This document shows positions 35,100 through 46,496 of a stretch of DNA of 64,000 bases, piece after piece. The DNA lies in contig BLAL01000158.1 in assembly GCA_015698045.1 (NCBI GenBank), positions 248,001 to 312,000 on the forward strand. The letters are read 5' to 3'. Made by a program: the position numbers and the translations under genes. Below the pieces are notes generated by a model that saw only the letters and a list, made by a program, of their open reading frames with translations, ran no database searches and was not told the DNA's origin. The stretch's first letter is position 1; the number at the start of each line of letters is the position of its first letter. Origin of the DNA: Rhizophagus clarus. Taxonomy: Eukaryota; Glomeromycota; Glomeromycetes; Glomerales; Glomeraceae.

Positions 35100-35560
35100 T
35101 CAGCAAAGTCTATTTTAAATAGAATAAATTCTTTATTTGACCTGTATTAAAAGCAGTAAAGTTTACACTAAATATAATACCTTCCAGTTTAAAACTTAGT
35201 ATTTTATTAAAAAAAGATACAAATCAGTTACTAAAATTAGTTTTTCTAACTGATAAACCAAAATTTAACAAAAATTGGTAAAAATTGGTAAATAATTAAC
35301 AAAACCTTATTGAAGTTAGTAAGAAAATTTATTTGAGCTATACAAAAGGTGATAAAGTATATATTAAATATAATATTTTCAGTTTAAATATTGGTATTTA
35401 TTTAAAAAAAGATAAAAATTGGCTGCTAAAATTGGTATTTCTGATTGAAAATCAGAATATAATAAAAATTGGCAAAAATAGATATTGTTATATTAAAATA
35501 AGTAAAATTTGGTATGTTTTATATTGAAATTAGCAAGGCTATTTTAAATAGAGCAAAATC
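35100..35560 (+). repeat. two tandem ~200-bp diverged units
   Basis: Both units carry GCAAAGTCTATTTTAAATAG or GCAAGGCTATTTTAAATAG, TTTCAGTTTAAA/CCAGTTTAAA, TATTTAAAAAAAGATA-like and AAAATTGGTAAAAATTGG blocks in the same order (about 35103-35300 and 35335-35560). Confidence 0.55.
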
Positions 35561-35699
35561 TGATTTTTTTTTATTTGATTTGTGCAATCAAACATATTTG
35601 ATTGATGACTGATTGATTGCTAATTGGCTTATTTTATATTAGCAGATTTTTAGATTTTTTCAATAATAGGTTTAATAACATATTTTAAAATATTTAAAA

Positions 35700-35930
35700 A
35701 TAAGTTTTTATAAACCATTTCAAAACTCTTTAAGCTCTGATAAAAAATTTTTTTTGATAGATTTCCTAAGATTCATATAGAATATTTTTGATAAATAGAG
35801 ATTTTTTTTTTGAGATTTCAATTTGTATGGAATATCTGATAGAAAATTTTTTTTTTTAAGAGATTTTCTAAGAGTTCATATATCTGATAGAAATTTTTTT
35901 TTCTTGATAGATTTCTTAAGATTCGACCAA
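35700..35930 (+). repeat. ~60-bp tandem repeat
   Basis: TCTGATAGAAAATTTTTTTT and GATAGATTTCCTAAGATTCATA motifs recur three to four times with small changes. Non-coding. Confidence 0.55.
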
Positions 35931-36251
35931 ATGGTACATTTACTGAGCCACCATTGTTATATTTCCATATTATATAGTAAGTAACGTTACACACTTATAG
36001 AAGAAAATTTTATATATAATAAGATATAATTTATCACGTAAAAAATATAAACAAGGTTACGAGACGCAAATATATTATAAAATTATTATATATTTAAGAA
36101 TGAAAATATCAAAAAAGAAATCAAACTTTTGGAAAGGAAAATAAGACTAAAATGTTTGCCGTATGAAGAAAAAGTATATTATTATTATGTGAACGCGTAT
36201 ATATGTTATACAATACTAACTTGTTTAAATAAATAAAACGTGATACTATCG

Positions 36252-36385
36252 AATAATCAAAAACGATACAACTTTTTTTTTCAATAATCAAAAACAGTCT
36301 CAATAATCAAAAACGATACAACAGTTTGTACAACTAACTTCTATAATCAAAAAGCATCACCTCCTCCTTAATCAAAAACGATATA
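36252..36385 (+). promoter_or_regulatory. five copies of AATAATCAAAAACGATA upstream of the SAM gene
   Basis: Near-identical units begin at about 36252, 36282, 36302, 36343 and 36369, the last ending ~110 bp before the start codon at 36496. Spacing is 20-40 bp. The close clustering before a start suggests a regulatory or core-promoter repeat. A simple slippage repeat is also possible. Confidence 0.4.
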
Positions 36386-36495
36386 TTTGCATTATTTCTT
36401 TTTTCATGACGCAAAAAAAAAATAAATCTGCGCGATAATCATTTGCTCGAATTTCCACACGAAGTTTCTTTCTTATTTTGTAAAACTGTGAAACT

Positions 36496-39047
36496 ATGGA
36501 TAGAGAAAATGAACCTATGTCAGAAACGGATATTCTCCCGTCGGTCGATGTCGTAAAGAAAGGATGGAAAAAGCATGACGTAATCATCTTCTTACAAAGG
36601 AAGGACTTGAACTTAGATCTTGACGACGAGGATATTGAGATAATCAGAAGTAAAAAAATTGGTGGTAAAGCTTTTCTCAGTTTAACAAAAGAAGAACTTG
36701 AAAGTTATGGACTACAACCAGGACCGGCTCTCGCGATCGCTGAGCTGGTCAAGGAAATCAAAGGCGAGAAAGGTGTGTTACAAGATAGTATAGCGTAATT
36801 TTTTGTCTTCCTCTGTCATATTCGTCATAATACCGAATACTTACTTATTCTTGTGCCTTTTTTTCCTGCTTCTTATCGTCAAACCCGCCCAAAAAACACA
36901 TTCGCGTTATCGTAGAGCAACCCGTTGCTGGTAAGTGATCGTAATAAATCTGGTCAACGCGAGTAAAACGCGTCATAATTTAATATTCCACTGATTTTTC
37001 TGCGTTTCTTGTATCTCGCAAACTAGTCGTTGGGAAAAAAAGACAAATCACGGAAGAACGTAAGAATGCATAGAATTTTATTTGACACCTTTTAATCTAT
37101 CATTATTAAAATATTTTGTTTGATCAGTTACGACTAGCACTTCGAAGAAGAAGAAATGGATGGTCAACAGTGCTATGCGAGAAAATGATTGGTTTACTCA
37201 TTATTTTGTGGACCCAATACATCAAGAACAAAATCTCCAACTACATGAGAAAATTATCGATCGTTCTTTCACAATTTTATACGGGACACGGGCGTTTGGA
37301 AAGTCGACACGGGTGTTGAGAACAATTTCGCAGTTGGAAAAAGAAGGTTACATATGTAGCTAGTAGGTTTAGTTCTTGTTCATCGGATAACTGCTCTGTA
37401 CATATTATAATTTGCTGTTTTCTTTACTTTACTTTTCAATCAGTGTTAATTTTGAGCAAATTGGCGTATTTGACACTAATTTCTGGAGTTCACTCGGGAC
37501 TTCTATATATGTTCATAATCGTGGCAAACTCTTTAAATCCTGTGTAGAAATAAAGAATTCCCGAGATTTCCTTTTATTTTTTAGTAAAGCAACCTGGGAG
37601 GGTCCTGAGGATAAACGGGTGGTTCTCTTTTTTGATGAATTTGATAAGATGTACACGATCGATGAGAAAATTCGCAACGAGTTCCTGCAGATCCTTCGCT
37701 CTATCAGGAACGACATAAATTCCTATGCCATTCAGGCTATCTTCGCAATTGGCACCTTCGCTATCCTGCATATCGACTCCAGATTTTCTGAAGCTTCAAA
37801 TTCAAACTTAACATCACCCTTCAATATTAAAGACTCAATTCATAATCCAAATTTTACTTTAGATCAAGTACAAGCGTTATATACTGAGTTTGGAAAGGAC
37901 AATATAATCACAATCGAAATGGGGGTTATTCAGGATATCCATACACGGACAAATGGGTACGTGAAAATGATTATTACTAAAATTTTAAGATCTTTTACCA
38001 AAACTGATATATTATAGGCATGCTGGCCTTGTTTGTCTCTGCGGACGTGCGATTGAAAACCATTTGATCAGTTTGTTAGATAACAACCGAATCATAAGCA
38101 TTGATCTTTGGGAGCGTTTCAGTGTCAATGAATTAATTGAAGAGGTTATTGAATACCAAACGTTTCGAAGTTTAGTTCAATCTCTCCAAAGTTCCAAAGC
38201 TAAGACTGCACTGAAATTCTTTCGGGAATATTTTCTACCAGATGCCGACTATGAAGAAAAAATTGTCATCGACATTACTAGTGCAGAATTTCTCACTGCT
38301 GAAGGGGTCCTGGTACCTGGAAGAAGAGCCGGATCATTCAAACTCTCATCATCTCTTGTGCGTTGGTTGATCCTTCAGCGCGTAATTCCTAAGGCTTTTC
38401 CATCTTGTCCACATAATGAAGTCCCCTTTTATAATTCTGGTGATTTGAATATTTTATCAACCCTAGAATATGCCGTCAGTTCATTTGACAGGGATATCAT
38501 TAAATTAGCATCAATACGTTCATTCAAGATTGCCAGAGTGTATGTGGATGGCGTTCTCAATAGGTATGTTCCCAGAGAGAGCGTGTATGACGCAGAATTA
38601 TACCGAGTCTTGTGGAATTGGCTTAGTATAAATCTTGGATTTCAAATTACAGGTCAATGGCACATGATATCCTACAGAGATGATGGAAATAATCGTCGTC
38701 AACATAATTACAGTGATATCGTCATAACTTCTCGTAGACAAAAAATCGTTCTCGAGCTCTTGGCAACGGCAACGAAAGGTAATCTTGATGAACACTTCGG
38801 TCGGGCTCTTAATTATGCAAGAATTCTCTCTGCAAACGAAACATGGATAGTCCATTTCACGTGCGAAGACGACTTTATATTTGATCCTTACTGGCCATCC
38901 GATGATATACTAAGAAATGGTCTTAATGTTTTGCATATCTGGCACGACCTTTCCTTTAAAAAATTCAAAACAATTGCTTGTTGGTGGAGTAATAGTAAGA
39001 ATTTTAAACGTGTTACTAGTATTAAAACATATCCGGTTCAGGGGTAA
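36496..39047 (+). CDS. SAM domain / P-loop NTPase / nuclease-like protein (Crinkler-type)
   Basis: Proposed exons 36496-36772, 36916-36930, 37128-37362, 37444-37956 and 38018-39047 give 689 aa. Residues ~20-90 are a SAM domain (WKKHDVIIFLQ...GGKAFLSLTKEELESYGL). Walker A is GTRAFGKS at ~150-157 and Walker B VVLFFDEFD at ~235-243. A winged-helix-like LTAEGVLVPGR...SFKLSSSLVRWLI follows at ~440-470. The C-terminal ~110 residues (YSDIVIT...IVLELLATATKGNLDEHF) look like the PD-(D/E)XK-fold region of Crinkler-type NTPase-nuclease proteins; D580 and E593 are present but the usual E-x-K lysine is Leu. Exons 3 to 5 join well. The 15-nt exon 2 and its borders are least sure. Such proteins are expanded in Rhizophagus. 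Role here unknown; effector or genome-conflict protein is inference. Confidence 0.85.
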
Positions 39048-39613
39048 TCAAGATCAATAGAGTGTATAATAGAAATTGTGCATATTTACTAAGGATACTT
39101 TGTGGAAATTGGAGTGGATGGGATTAAACGGGTTATTGCGCAAGTGCCATTTCAATTTGAGCCCCACCTGTGACTTTTATATGACTTTTGCTTACATTAC
39201 ATTTATAATTTCGCATAATAAATAATTTTTTAGCTTATATAAACACTATGTGAATTGCTTTTTGAATAAATGAAACTGTAGTTGTTCATCCCTGGTACTT
39301 CCCCAATATTTTCTAGTATAGGTCGAAACTAAATTGCTAATAAATATGCCCGGAGCAATGGTTAAATAAGATTTATAATAAAACCATACCTAAACCTATC
39401 AATTTCCATCCTGGATACGATACACTAGTCAGAATAGTCCATTTCGGCAAAATTTTAAATTGCCGATTGTTAGATCTAGTCTTAGCCGATCAGTACCAAA
39501 AAAAAAAAAATTGGCAAGCCGTAACGCCCGCCACTTATCAACAAATTGACCAGTAAAAATTATTAATGACTGTTAATAATCAACTGATTTTTATGTATAT
39601 AGCCAATTTCTAA
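39048..39613. other. 3' flank of the SAM gene
   Basis: Non-coding. Contains GCCGAT/ATCGGC-like inverted motifs near 39446-39495 (CGGCAAAATTTTAAATTGCCG is a palindrome). Ends at the left border of repeat P1 copy 2. Confidence 0.45.
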
Positions 39614-41180
39614 GATTTGTACCATAAAGGAATATAAAATATAAAATTAACAAATAAGGTATATAAAATTTGATACAAATTCTTAAAAAATTTCTTCAAC
39701 TCTGTCGGGTATTCATACAGTATATTAGCTCCTTGGATAGTTATTATTTTTAAGATTTCTAAAAAAATATTATAAATGGTAAAAATTTCAATAATAAAAT
39801 ATTAAAATAAATTCTTTTAAAAAATTTATAAAAATAAAAGTAGAATAATACTGTAATTACATTTCATATGCTGGTTATTCTCTATATTGTAACAAATTGC
39901 CAAAGATATGAGTGAATATTCCGTTAAAAAAATTGTATGTTGAATCTTTTTTACTCTCAAACATTCAGTTAATAAATGAATTTCACCATCCTGATTAAAA
40001 TCATTCTGATTAAAATCAATAGTTTTATCTCAATAAATAAATAAATAAATACCGTAAATGGTTGACTATAGTACCCTCATAGTATAGTACCATACCCATA
40101 AATTTGGTGCAAAAGACCCGGGTATTATACATGAGAGGTTCAGATTTTTTTTTCGCATAATTTGTATGGTAGCCTGGTATTTTACTTAAGGGGGTAGGTA
40201 TTATACTTTAGGGGGTATTATAAATAAATTTAGTGTATTTATGTTTATAATATTGGTTATTCATTTATTCGTTCATCAGTTCAGTTAAATACCATTTATA
40301 AAAAATCTTTTATTTGTACCCCCCTCTTAAACTATTGTATCCCCTATAGTATAATACCCTCTAAAATTGCTGAATTTGTTTTGTACCGGGTACTATAGTC
40401 AACCGTTTACGGTAATAAAATTCTTAAAACTACTGCTAGGTTGTAGTAGCTTCCAAATAATCATCACGAGTTAAGTCAATAATGGAATCATCATTATCTC
40501 CATTATCAGAATGTTTTTATCGTAAATATCATTAAGGTGCATTTTGGGAATTAAAATGTAAAGAAAATGAAATTGCCAGAAGCTGATTCAAAGAAAAAGT
40601 TTATTGTGAAGACTTTTAACATTTATAAATAACGTACATCATCAGCACATGACTACCTGCAATTTTAAGGGCCAAATTTCGGATAGTTTAAATTTAATTA
40701 TGATTAAGTAAACTCAATGCAAATCACAAATAATTAAAATACTATAGTATTGCATAAAGTTAGCATAATTATATAGTTTTAACCAGTTCTGCATTTGATG
40801 ACAAAGGATTTATAAAATTGGAATAAGATTTCAAATAAATGTAAGTGAAAGGTCGATATTTTGAAGGAATGATCTGATATATAAGTAAATGAAATATATA
40901 GTAATTTGTTAAATTTCTAAAAATCAAACATAATTCAACTTCATTTTAAAATTTTAAAACTTTGTTTCATCAACTATATTTAAATTATTATCTTTAATGA
41001 TTATCACAGGAAATGATGTCTGTTTGTATCGTATTGCCATGAGAATCTATTCCTATTCCTCTTTCAGGATGTAAAAAATAACTTTGTTAAATTTAGCTTA
41101 AATTCTAATTTTATTAAAGTTAATGTATGTTTACGTTTCAAGTTATTCACATCTCGCAAATTTTTATTCAATATACTAAT
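39614..41180 (+). repeat. dispersed repeat P1, copy 2 (pairs with 22557-23640)
   Basis: Same orientation and order as copy 1, interrupted by the MITE at 40052-40412. About 85-90% similar in the alignable parts by eye, with extra segments near 40820-40900 and 41040-41130. Confidence 0.85.
40052..40412. mobile_element. 361-bp MITE with TA target site, inserted in repeat P1
   Basis: Terminal inverted repeats begin CCGTAAA[TC]GGTTGACTAT. TA flanks on both sides (40050-40051, 40413-40414). The paralogous sequence at about 23020-23045 is uninterrupted (AATAAATAATAAAA), giving an empty site. Interior has GGGTATTATA-like repeats, no ORF. Confidence 0.9.
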
Positions 41181-41494
41181 AAAATATAACTTTCTAGTTC
41201 CATATATTGTAAACCTGTCTTCAATAACTAAAGTGCTTCTTAGATAATTACTATTGTATTAACAAAGAATCTGTAAATCATCTTTTGTTTATTCTTTATT
41301 AAATTGTTGTTGATTATGTATTTTTGGATATATGAAAAAATTTGTAACTTGCACTAATTTATAAATTTTATTTACTTAAGCAAAAAATTTTACATACTAA
41401 TTCTACAGTTACTGTCAAACGATCCTATCTAGGTAAAATTAAATTTTCTAATATTGACCTCTTGATAATTTTTAAGAGATTTAGCGTTCTCAAC

Positions 41495-42122
41495 CTGTTA
41501 AGCATTTTGTTTAAGTGTCTTAACAGGGCTGAGAATTTCATTTGATCTAAATTTTTTATCGCTATATTTATCATTGCTATAATGCAAAATGGTGATAATT
41601 GGTTGTTTTCTGATTCTCAGGCTTTCCTTTTTGATCTTCTGACTATTTGTTGAAGTGAACCCCAAATATACTTCTAACATTTTGTTTATTTTCATTTGCA
41701 AAGATTTGTTCTCCAGTTCCTTAAAAAGTTAAATTATATAAGTTCAGCTTTATTGATCAAGTAGAACATTAATAAACTTACCAATTGATCTCTGTCTAGT
41801 AATCCTACCAACTGTTTTAGAGTTAGATCCTGAGTTAGTGCTATTCTTAGAAGCTTCACTTTTCTTATACTTGAGATATGCTAGATGTTTAACAAGTAAG
41901 GTTTAAAATTTGAGTTTTTATAAAGTTCTCAATGACTATAAATACCTAAAATTTCTTTGTCTTTTTCATCTGATGATTCTTTGGCTTCTTCCACTCCTTC
42001 AATACAGCTAAATTAAAAATTTTCTTGAAAGAATCTTTTATTCCAGATTTTGCTAATATTTCTAAAGCCTTTTGTTGCTCTAAAGTTTTTTGGTATTGTA
42101 AAATTTGTATTTTATTTGACAT
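41495..42122 (-). pseudogene. small, probably decayed gene with basic and helical segments
   Basis: The ATG at 42122 opens MSNKIQILQYQKTLEQQKAL...LAKSGIKDSFKK. A frame change near 42025 is needed to reach EGVEEAKESSDEKDKEIL, which ends at a GTATTTATAG donor-like site. The next block after an AG at about 41885 reads YLKYKKSEASKNSTNSGSNS in one frame, or VKLLRIALTQDLTLKQLVGL in another. It ends at GTAAGT near 41783. The last block (41720 down) reads ELENKSLQMKINKMLEVYLG...VKTLKQNA with a stop at 41498. Frames do not all join, so it is called a pseudogene. A miscalled intron is possible. Function unknown. Confidence 0.4.
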
Positions 42123-42344
42123 TGATATTGATAGGTTTTTTTTGAGTTAAAATAGTAAAAAAAAATATAATGGTCACTTCATATGTATACTTTTTTATGT
42201 AATTTAAAATGTAATAATATTTCAGTATATTTATTAATTTACGTGACTGATGATTATGTTTATCATATGATGTATTCTCAGAAGCATGCAATAATTATAA
42301 AATTGTATTGAATTATTATAATTTATAAAAGTTATTAGTTTTTA

Positions 42345-42470
42345 TAATTATATTAAGTCTTTACTACTGAAAATTCCCTCTTTTTATTATTATAAACTGG
42401 AAAAAGGAACAGTAATAGCTTTTCTTCTATAAGCGCTAATGGGCCTCTATCTGCTTATACAGTGTGTAAT
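42345..42470 (+). repeat. dispersed repeat P3, copy 2 (pairs with 27598-27725)
   Basis: Shares ATAATTATA[TC]TAAGT, CTACTGAA and a GCTAATG core with copy 1. Non-coding. Confidence 0.65.
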
Positions 42471-44919
42471 GAAAAAAGTTGTAATCAATAAAATAGTATA
42501 AATCTGCAAAATAAATATAGAAATAGATTTATGTAGATCATTCTAGAATATTAATTTAATATTTCTACATTTAGAAAAATTATGCTTTATAAATAAAATG
42601 TTTGTATCACCTATAGTTACAGTATTTTCAAAATTCAATTGGTAAATCTGAAATCTAAAATTACTAAATTATGTAAATACGTAATTATACATTCTAAAAT
42701 TCTAAAATTTGTGTAATAGTATAGAAGTATAAATATCTCCAGATCCAGTAATCTGATTTTAACGATTTTACTCTCATTTGATTTGTCTCATTAAGATGAA
42801 TCTAATCATATATATTGCAATACTCTAGCATTAATATTGACAGAATTATCTCACTGCAAATATTTAGTAATTATTGGTGTCAGAGCATGATCTAGTGATT
42901 GGATTTTTACGTTTTTATTATCATTAGATTTGCCTCAATAAGACAAATCGAATGACAGTAAGATCATCAAAATCAAACAACTAGTTGCCAAGTTATGGTT
43001 TACTAAATTTTTAAGTATAATTTAGCCAAAATTTAGATTAATTCTGGCCAAATATTTTTGTAATACGAAATTAAATATGGAATCCAAAATTAAATACAGA
43101 ATTCAGATTTTTCCTAATAAATTACTTAATAATTATAAAATTACAGAATTATGTAATTCTGTGATATGAAAATAATTTTGAATACAAGTATAGTATCATT
43201 CTAATTTTTTTTGTTATTACTTTGTAAAAATAGTTAACATAAAATTCAAAATTCAAAGACAAACAATTCAATATTACTGGCTTAATGGCATTTATTCAAT
43301 AAGATTAACCTTATTGAAAACATGTGGATAATCATTAAAAATAATGTTGAAAAGTAGATGTCTTGAAATGCTAATAAATTAACCAAATTTTTGGTTAAAG
43401 AATGTGATGCAATCTCTCAATCAACAGTGAATAATTTAGTTAGGTCTATGAAAACAAGATGTAAAATGGGTTTAAAAAAAATGGTAATAGGATTTCATAT
43501 TGAATTTTTTTATTATTAATAAAAGAAATGATTAACTTTTAAATGAATTTAATTTTATTAAATGTGAACGTGTAGTTTTTGAAATATGTGGATTTTTTCT
43601 TACCATAATTTTTTTCATTACACATTGTACTTTTTATAAGATTAAACATGATGTATATCATGTATTATATATATATATATATATATATGTACCTTAATAT
43701 AATTAAATTTATATACCAGTAATTAGTTTTATATAGGAACTTCTGTAGTAAAAGGTGAGGATGGGCCAAAAATTAAATTCAAGATTTTTAACATGTATAC
43801 TAACCATTAACAAATAACAACTAAAAAACAAAATATATTACATTATTTTGATATTTAATTAATACTAGTTATTATTTCTTATAACTATATTTTATATTAG
43901 CAATAGAAATATTCTAGATATTTAATATAAACCAACTTGAGGTCATAAGCTTTCTCACCAGCTGGCAAGGTGTATGAAATTTCTTTAATTTATAAAGAAA
44001 GCTTTGCTAAAGTTATCTTTAGTGTAAGTCTAGTAATACATTACCTTAATTGAGCATGACTACGATAGTTTATGATCACCTCTGTTTTTTTTATTATTTT
44101 GTAACAAAATATGTGATTTCAATAAAATATTAATTGCAAGATTCATTATTACAATATATAAATAAATAATTAATTGTGAAATTTATTGTAGATTATCTTG
44201 TACAATATATATATATATTGATAAATAGAAATAAAATCTTACGAAAATATTGTGAAAATTGTTGAATAATATATTATATTTATATATGTTACAATTACTT
44301 GCAAATAATTAATATTAAATAATGTATTGTCAGAAATATTGTATTATATATCTTACATTTAAAAATACCTTGTACAAGAGCTTGTGCAAATATTGTATAA
44401 TATATTCAAAAAATTTAACAGTGTTAGCAAAATCAGTTCAAATGCGGTAAAGTACTAAATGAAATACAATCAAGTAAATCTTTTCTTTTATATTATTTGA
44501 TACAGATATCAAAATACTGATGATCACAGCTCTAACATGACCCATTTGAAAATATGTTTTACCACCAAAATTTAATCAAGATTTGGCAATAAAAAAAACT
44601 TAAACTCACTTTTGCTTCAGCTCAAACGTTTATACTGTCAAAATATAAAGTGCAGTAAATCCTCTCTAGCTGTTTAAATGATTACAGATAATTTGTATTT
44701 TTGGAAATCTGCATGGTGAAACTTTACAAAAAAAGTTATGCTGTATCCTGCTATTATGTAATTACTTGACCGTAGATTTTGTTAGAACACAAAAAAAGTT
44801 AAATCTAATACATATCCCATATGTGTATTTACTCCTCTATAATTCCTTCACTGTAATAAGATTTCATTTCTGTTATTTAGTTTTAAATTCACTTATTTTT
44901 TTTTTTAAAAAAAAAAGAT
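42471..44919. other. non-coding, nothing identified
   Basis: AT-rich. Contains a TA microsatellite near 43665-43690, an AATATATATATATTGATA patch at 44204, and a weak duplication around AGATCCAGTAATCTGATTTT and AGCATGATCTAGTGATTGGATTTT (42740-42960). No coding signal. Confidence 0.45.
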
Positions 44920-45033
44920 AATAAATTTTATAGTTTCTATAATTTTTATAAAATGAATTTGAAATATCACTTTTCAATTTTTTTATCAATAATTTTACTT
45001 ACATTACTAGTAAAATCAAATTCTATAATATAG
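44920..45033 (+). pseudogene. relic of a signal-peptide exon, paralogous to gene G
   Basis: From about 44920 the sequence matches, in opposite orientation, the leader and first codons of gene G: a shared 5' flank (ATAAATTTTATAGTTTCTAT), then an ATG at 44953 giving MNLKYHFSIFLSIILL and LVKSNSII. It hits TAG at 45031, where gene G has TAT. One codon is missing (one ACA), and His replaces Arg (CAC for CGC). Homology is lost soon after. It is an isolated copy of the first ~26 codons. Confidence 0.8.
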
Positions 45034-45960
45034 TACATGTAGTCAAAATATATCAAAATTATTGCCAAAATTAAAATTCTGATGAACCTGCAAAAAATTC
45101 TTTGTATTGTATGACAAATGTTTCATATTTATTGTCATCTAAAACAATTGAACAGCTAAAGTTTTTTTTTCAATCTTTTACAAAACTGCTACATGTACGA
45201 CTAATTTAGCATGTGATTATATTTTCAGATATGAAATATCAAAAAAGTCTATATTTTATATGAGTATTTACTATCATAAAAATATAATAATATAATAAGG
45301 TCTGTAAACAAACCAGCTATGGAGTACGCCAGCATTAGTCAAATAAAAAAAACATGCATTTACTATATTTTTGTTAGTTGCATTAATGATATTTGTTAGT
45401 GGTTTTAGTGAAAAATGGAGAGAAGAAATAACAATCTTTTTTAAAAAAAGAAAGCGAATATTTTAATAAACAAAATGGTTTATTTATTTTTTTATTGGAT
45501 GGATGTATAAATATTGAATCTCTTGTGGTGCATTAAATATGTACTAATGCTAAAGAGTAAAGATCTTTATATTTTTAAAAATTTATGTCAATAAAAAATA
45601 GGTTTATGCTTCATAGTACATAACAGATAATAAGAAATCGACTTGAATTTTTCGTGACTATTTTAAGAATTTTTATTTTTCACTACTATTTTAATGTAAA
45701 AGTTTACTTGCATCCAATATTGATATTAAGGAATGTTAAATTCGATCCAATTATTAAGACAAGTTCAATTTGAATTTCTTGTAATATGCAAAATTACTTT
45801 TGATTTTTTTTTTATTTTGCAAAATTTATAGTACAAAAAAAAAAATAATATCAAATAATCTTTTTTTTAATCATTTTCGAGGGTGCTGAACAATTTTAAT
45901 TAGTATGACATGTTTAGTTTAGGTCATAGTTTTTGTAAAACACATATTATGATGTTAAGC
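45034..45960. other. non-coding, nothing identified
   Basis: AT-rich with A/T runs; no gene or clear repeat. Confidence 0.45.
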
Positions 45961-46496
45961 ACTAGTGATGTGATTTAGTGTTCCTATTGGGTCAAGTTAA
46001 ATCAGGTTTTAAGAATATATTTGAAAAGAGAGGAGAGACTCGTATATACTCAGGTCACACAATTTTATAACCCAAAATCAAATTGACCTGCGTATAATCT
46101 GGCCTGTATAAACCTGGGTCTAAACTCAAATTTTTGTTATATATCAATCATATTTGGTTACATTAAGTTAAATTTGCACAATGCATATTGGAATCACTAA
46201 TTTTTACGATACTAGACTTTTTTAAAAGAAATATCTGATCAATACTTAGTATATATTTCAGCATAAATTTTTTTACTTATGGACAATTAAGACACACAAC
46301 TTTGTGATGAGTTTTTGTCTTTTCATTGCTTGTAAAAGATTTCTTTCTTCAAAGAGATTTTGGTAAAAAGCTCATTACATAAGGCCTTTCTTAATTGAAT
46401 TGGAGGAGTTGTTTGCTCAGTTAAGTCGACAAGCATTGTAGTAGATAATCGAGTATGAATATAAGGATGGAATTTAATATAGATATAATCATTCAG

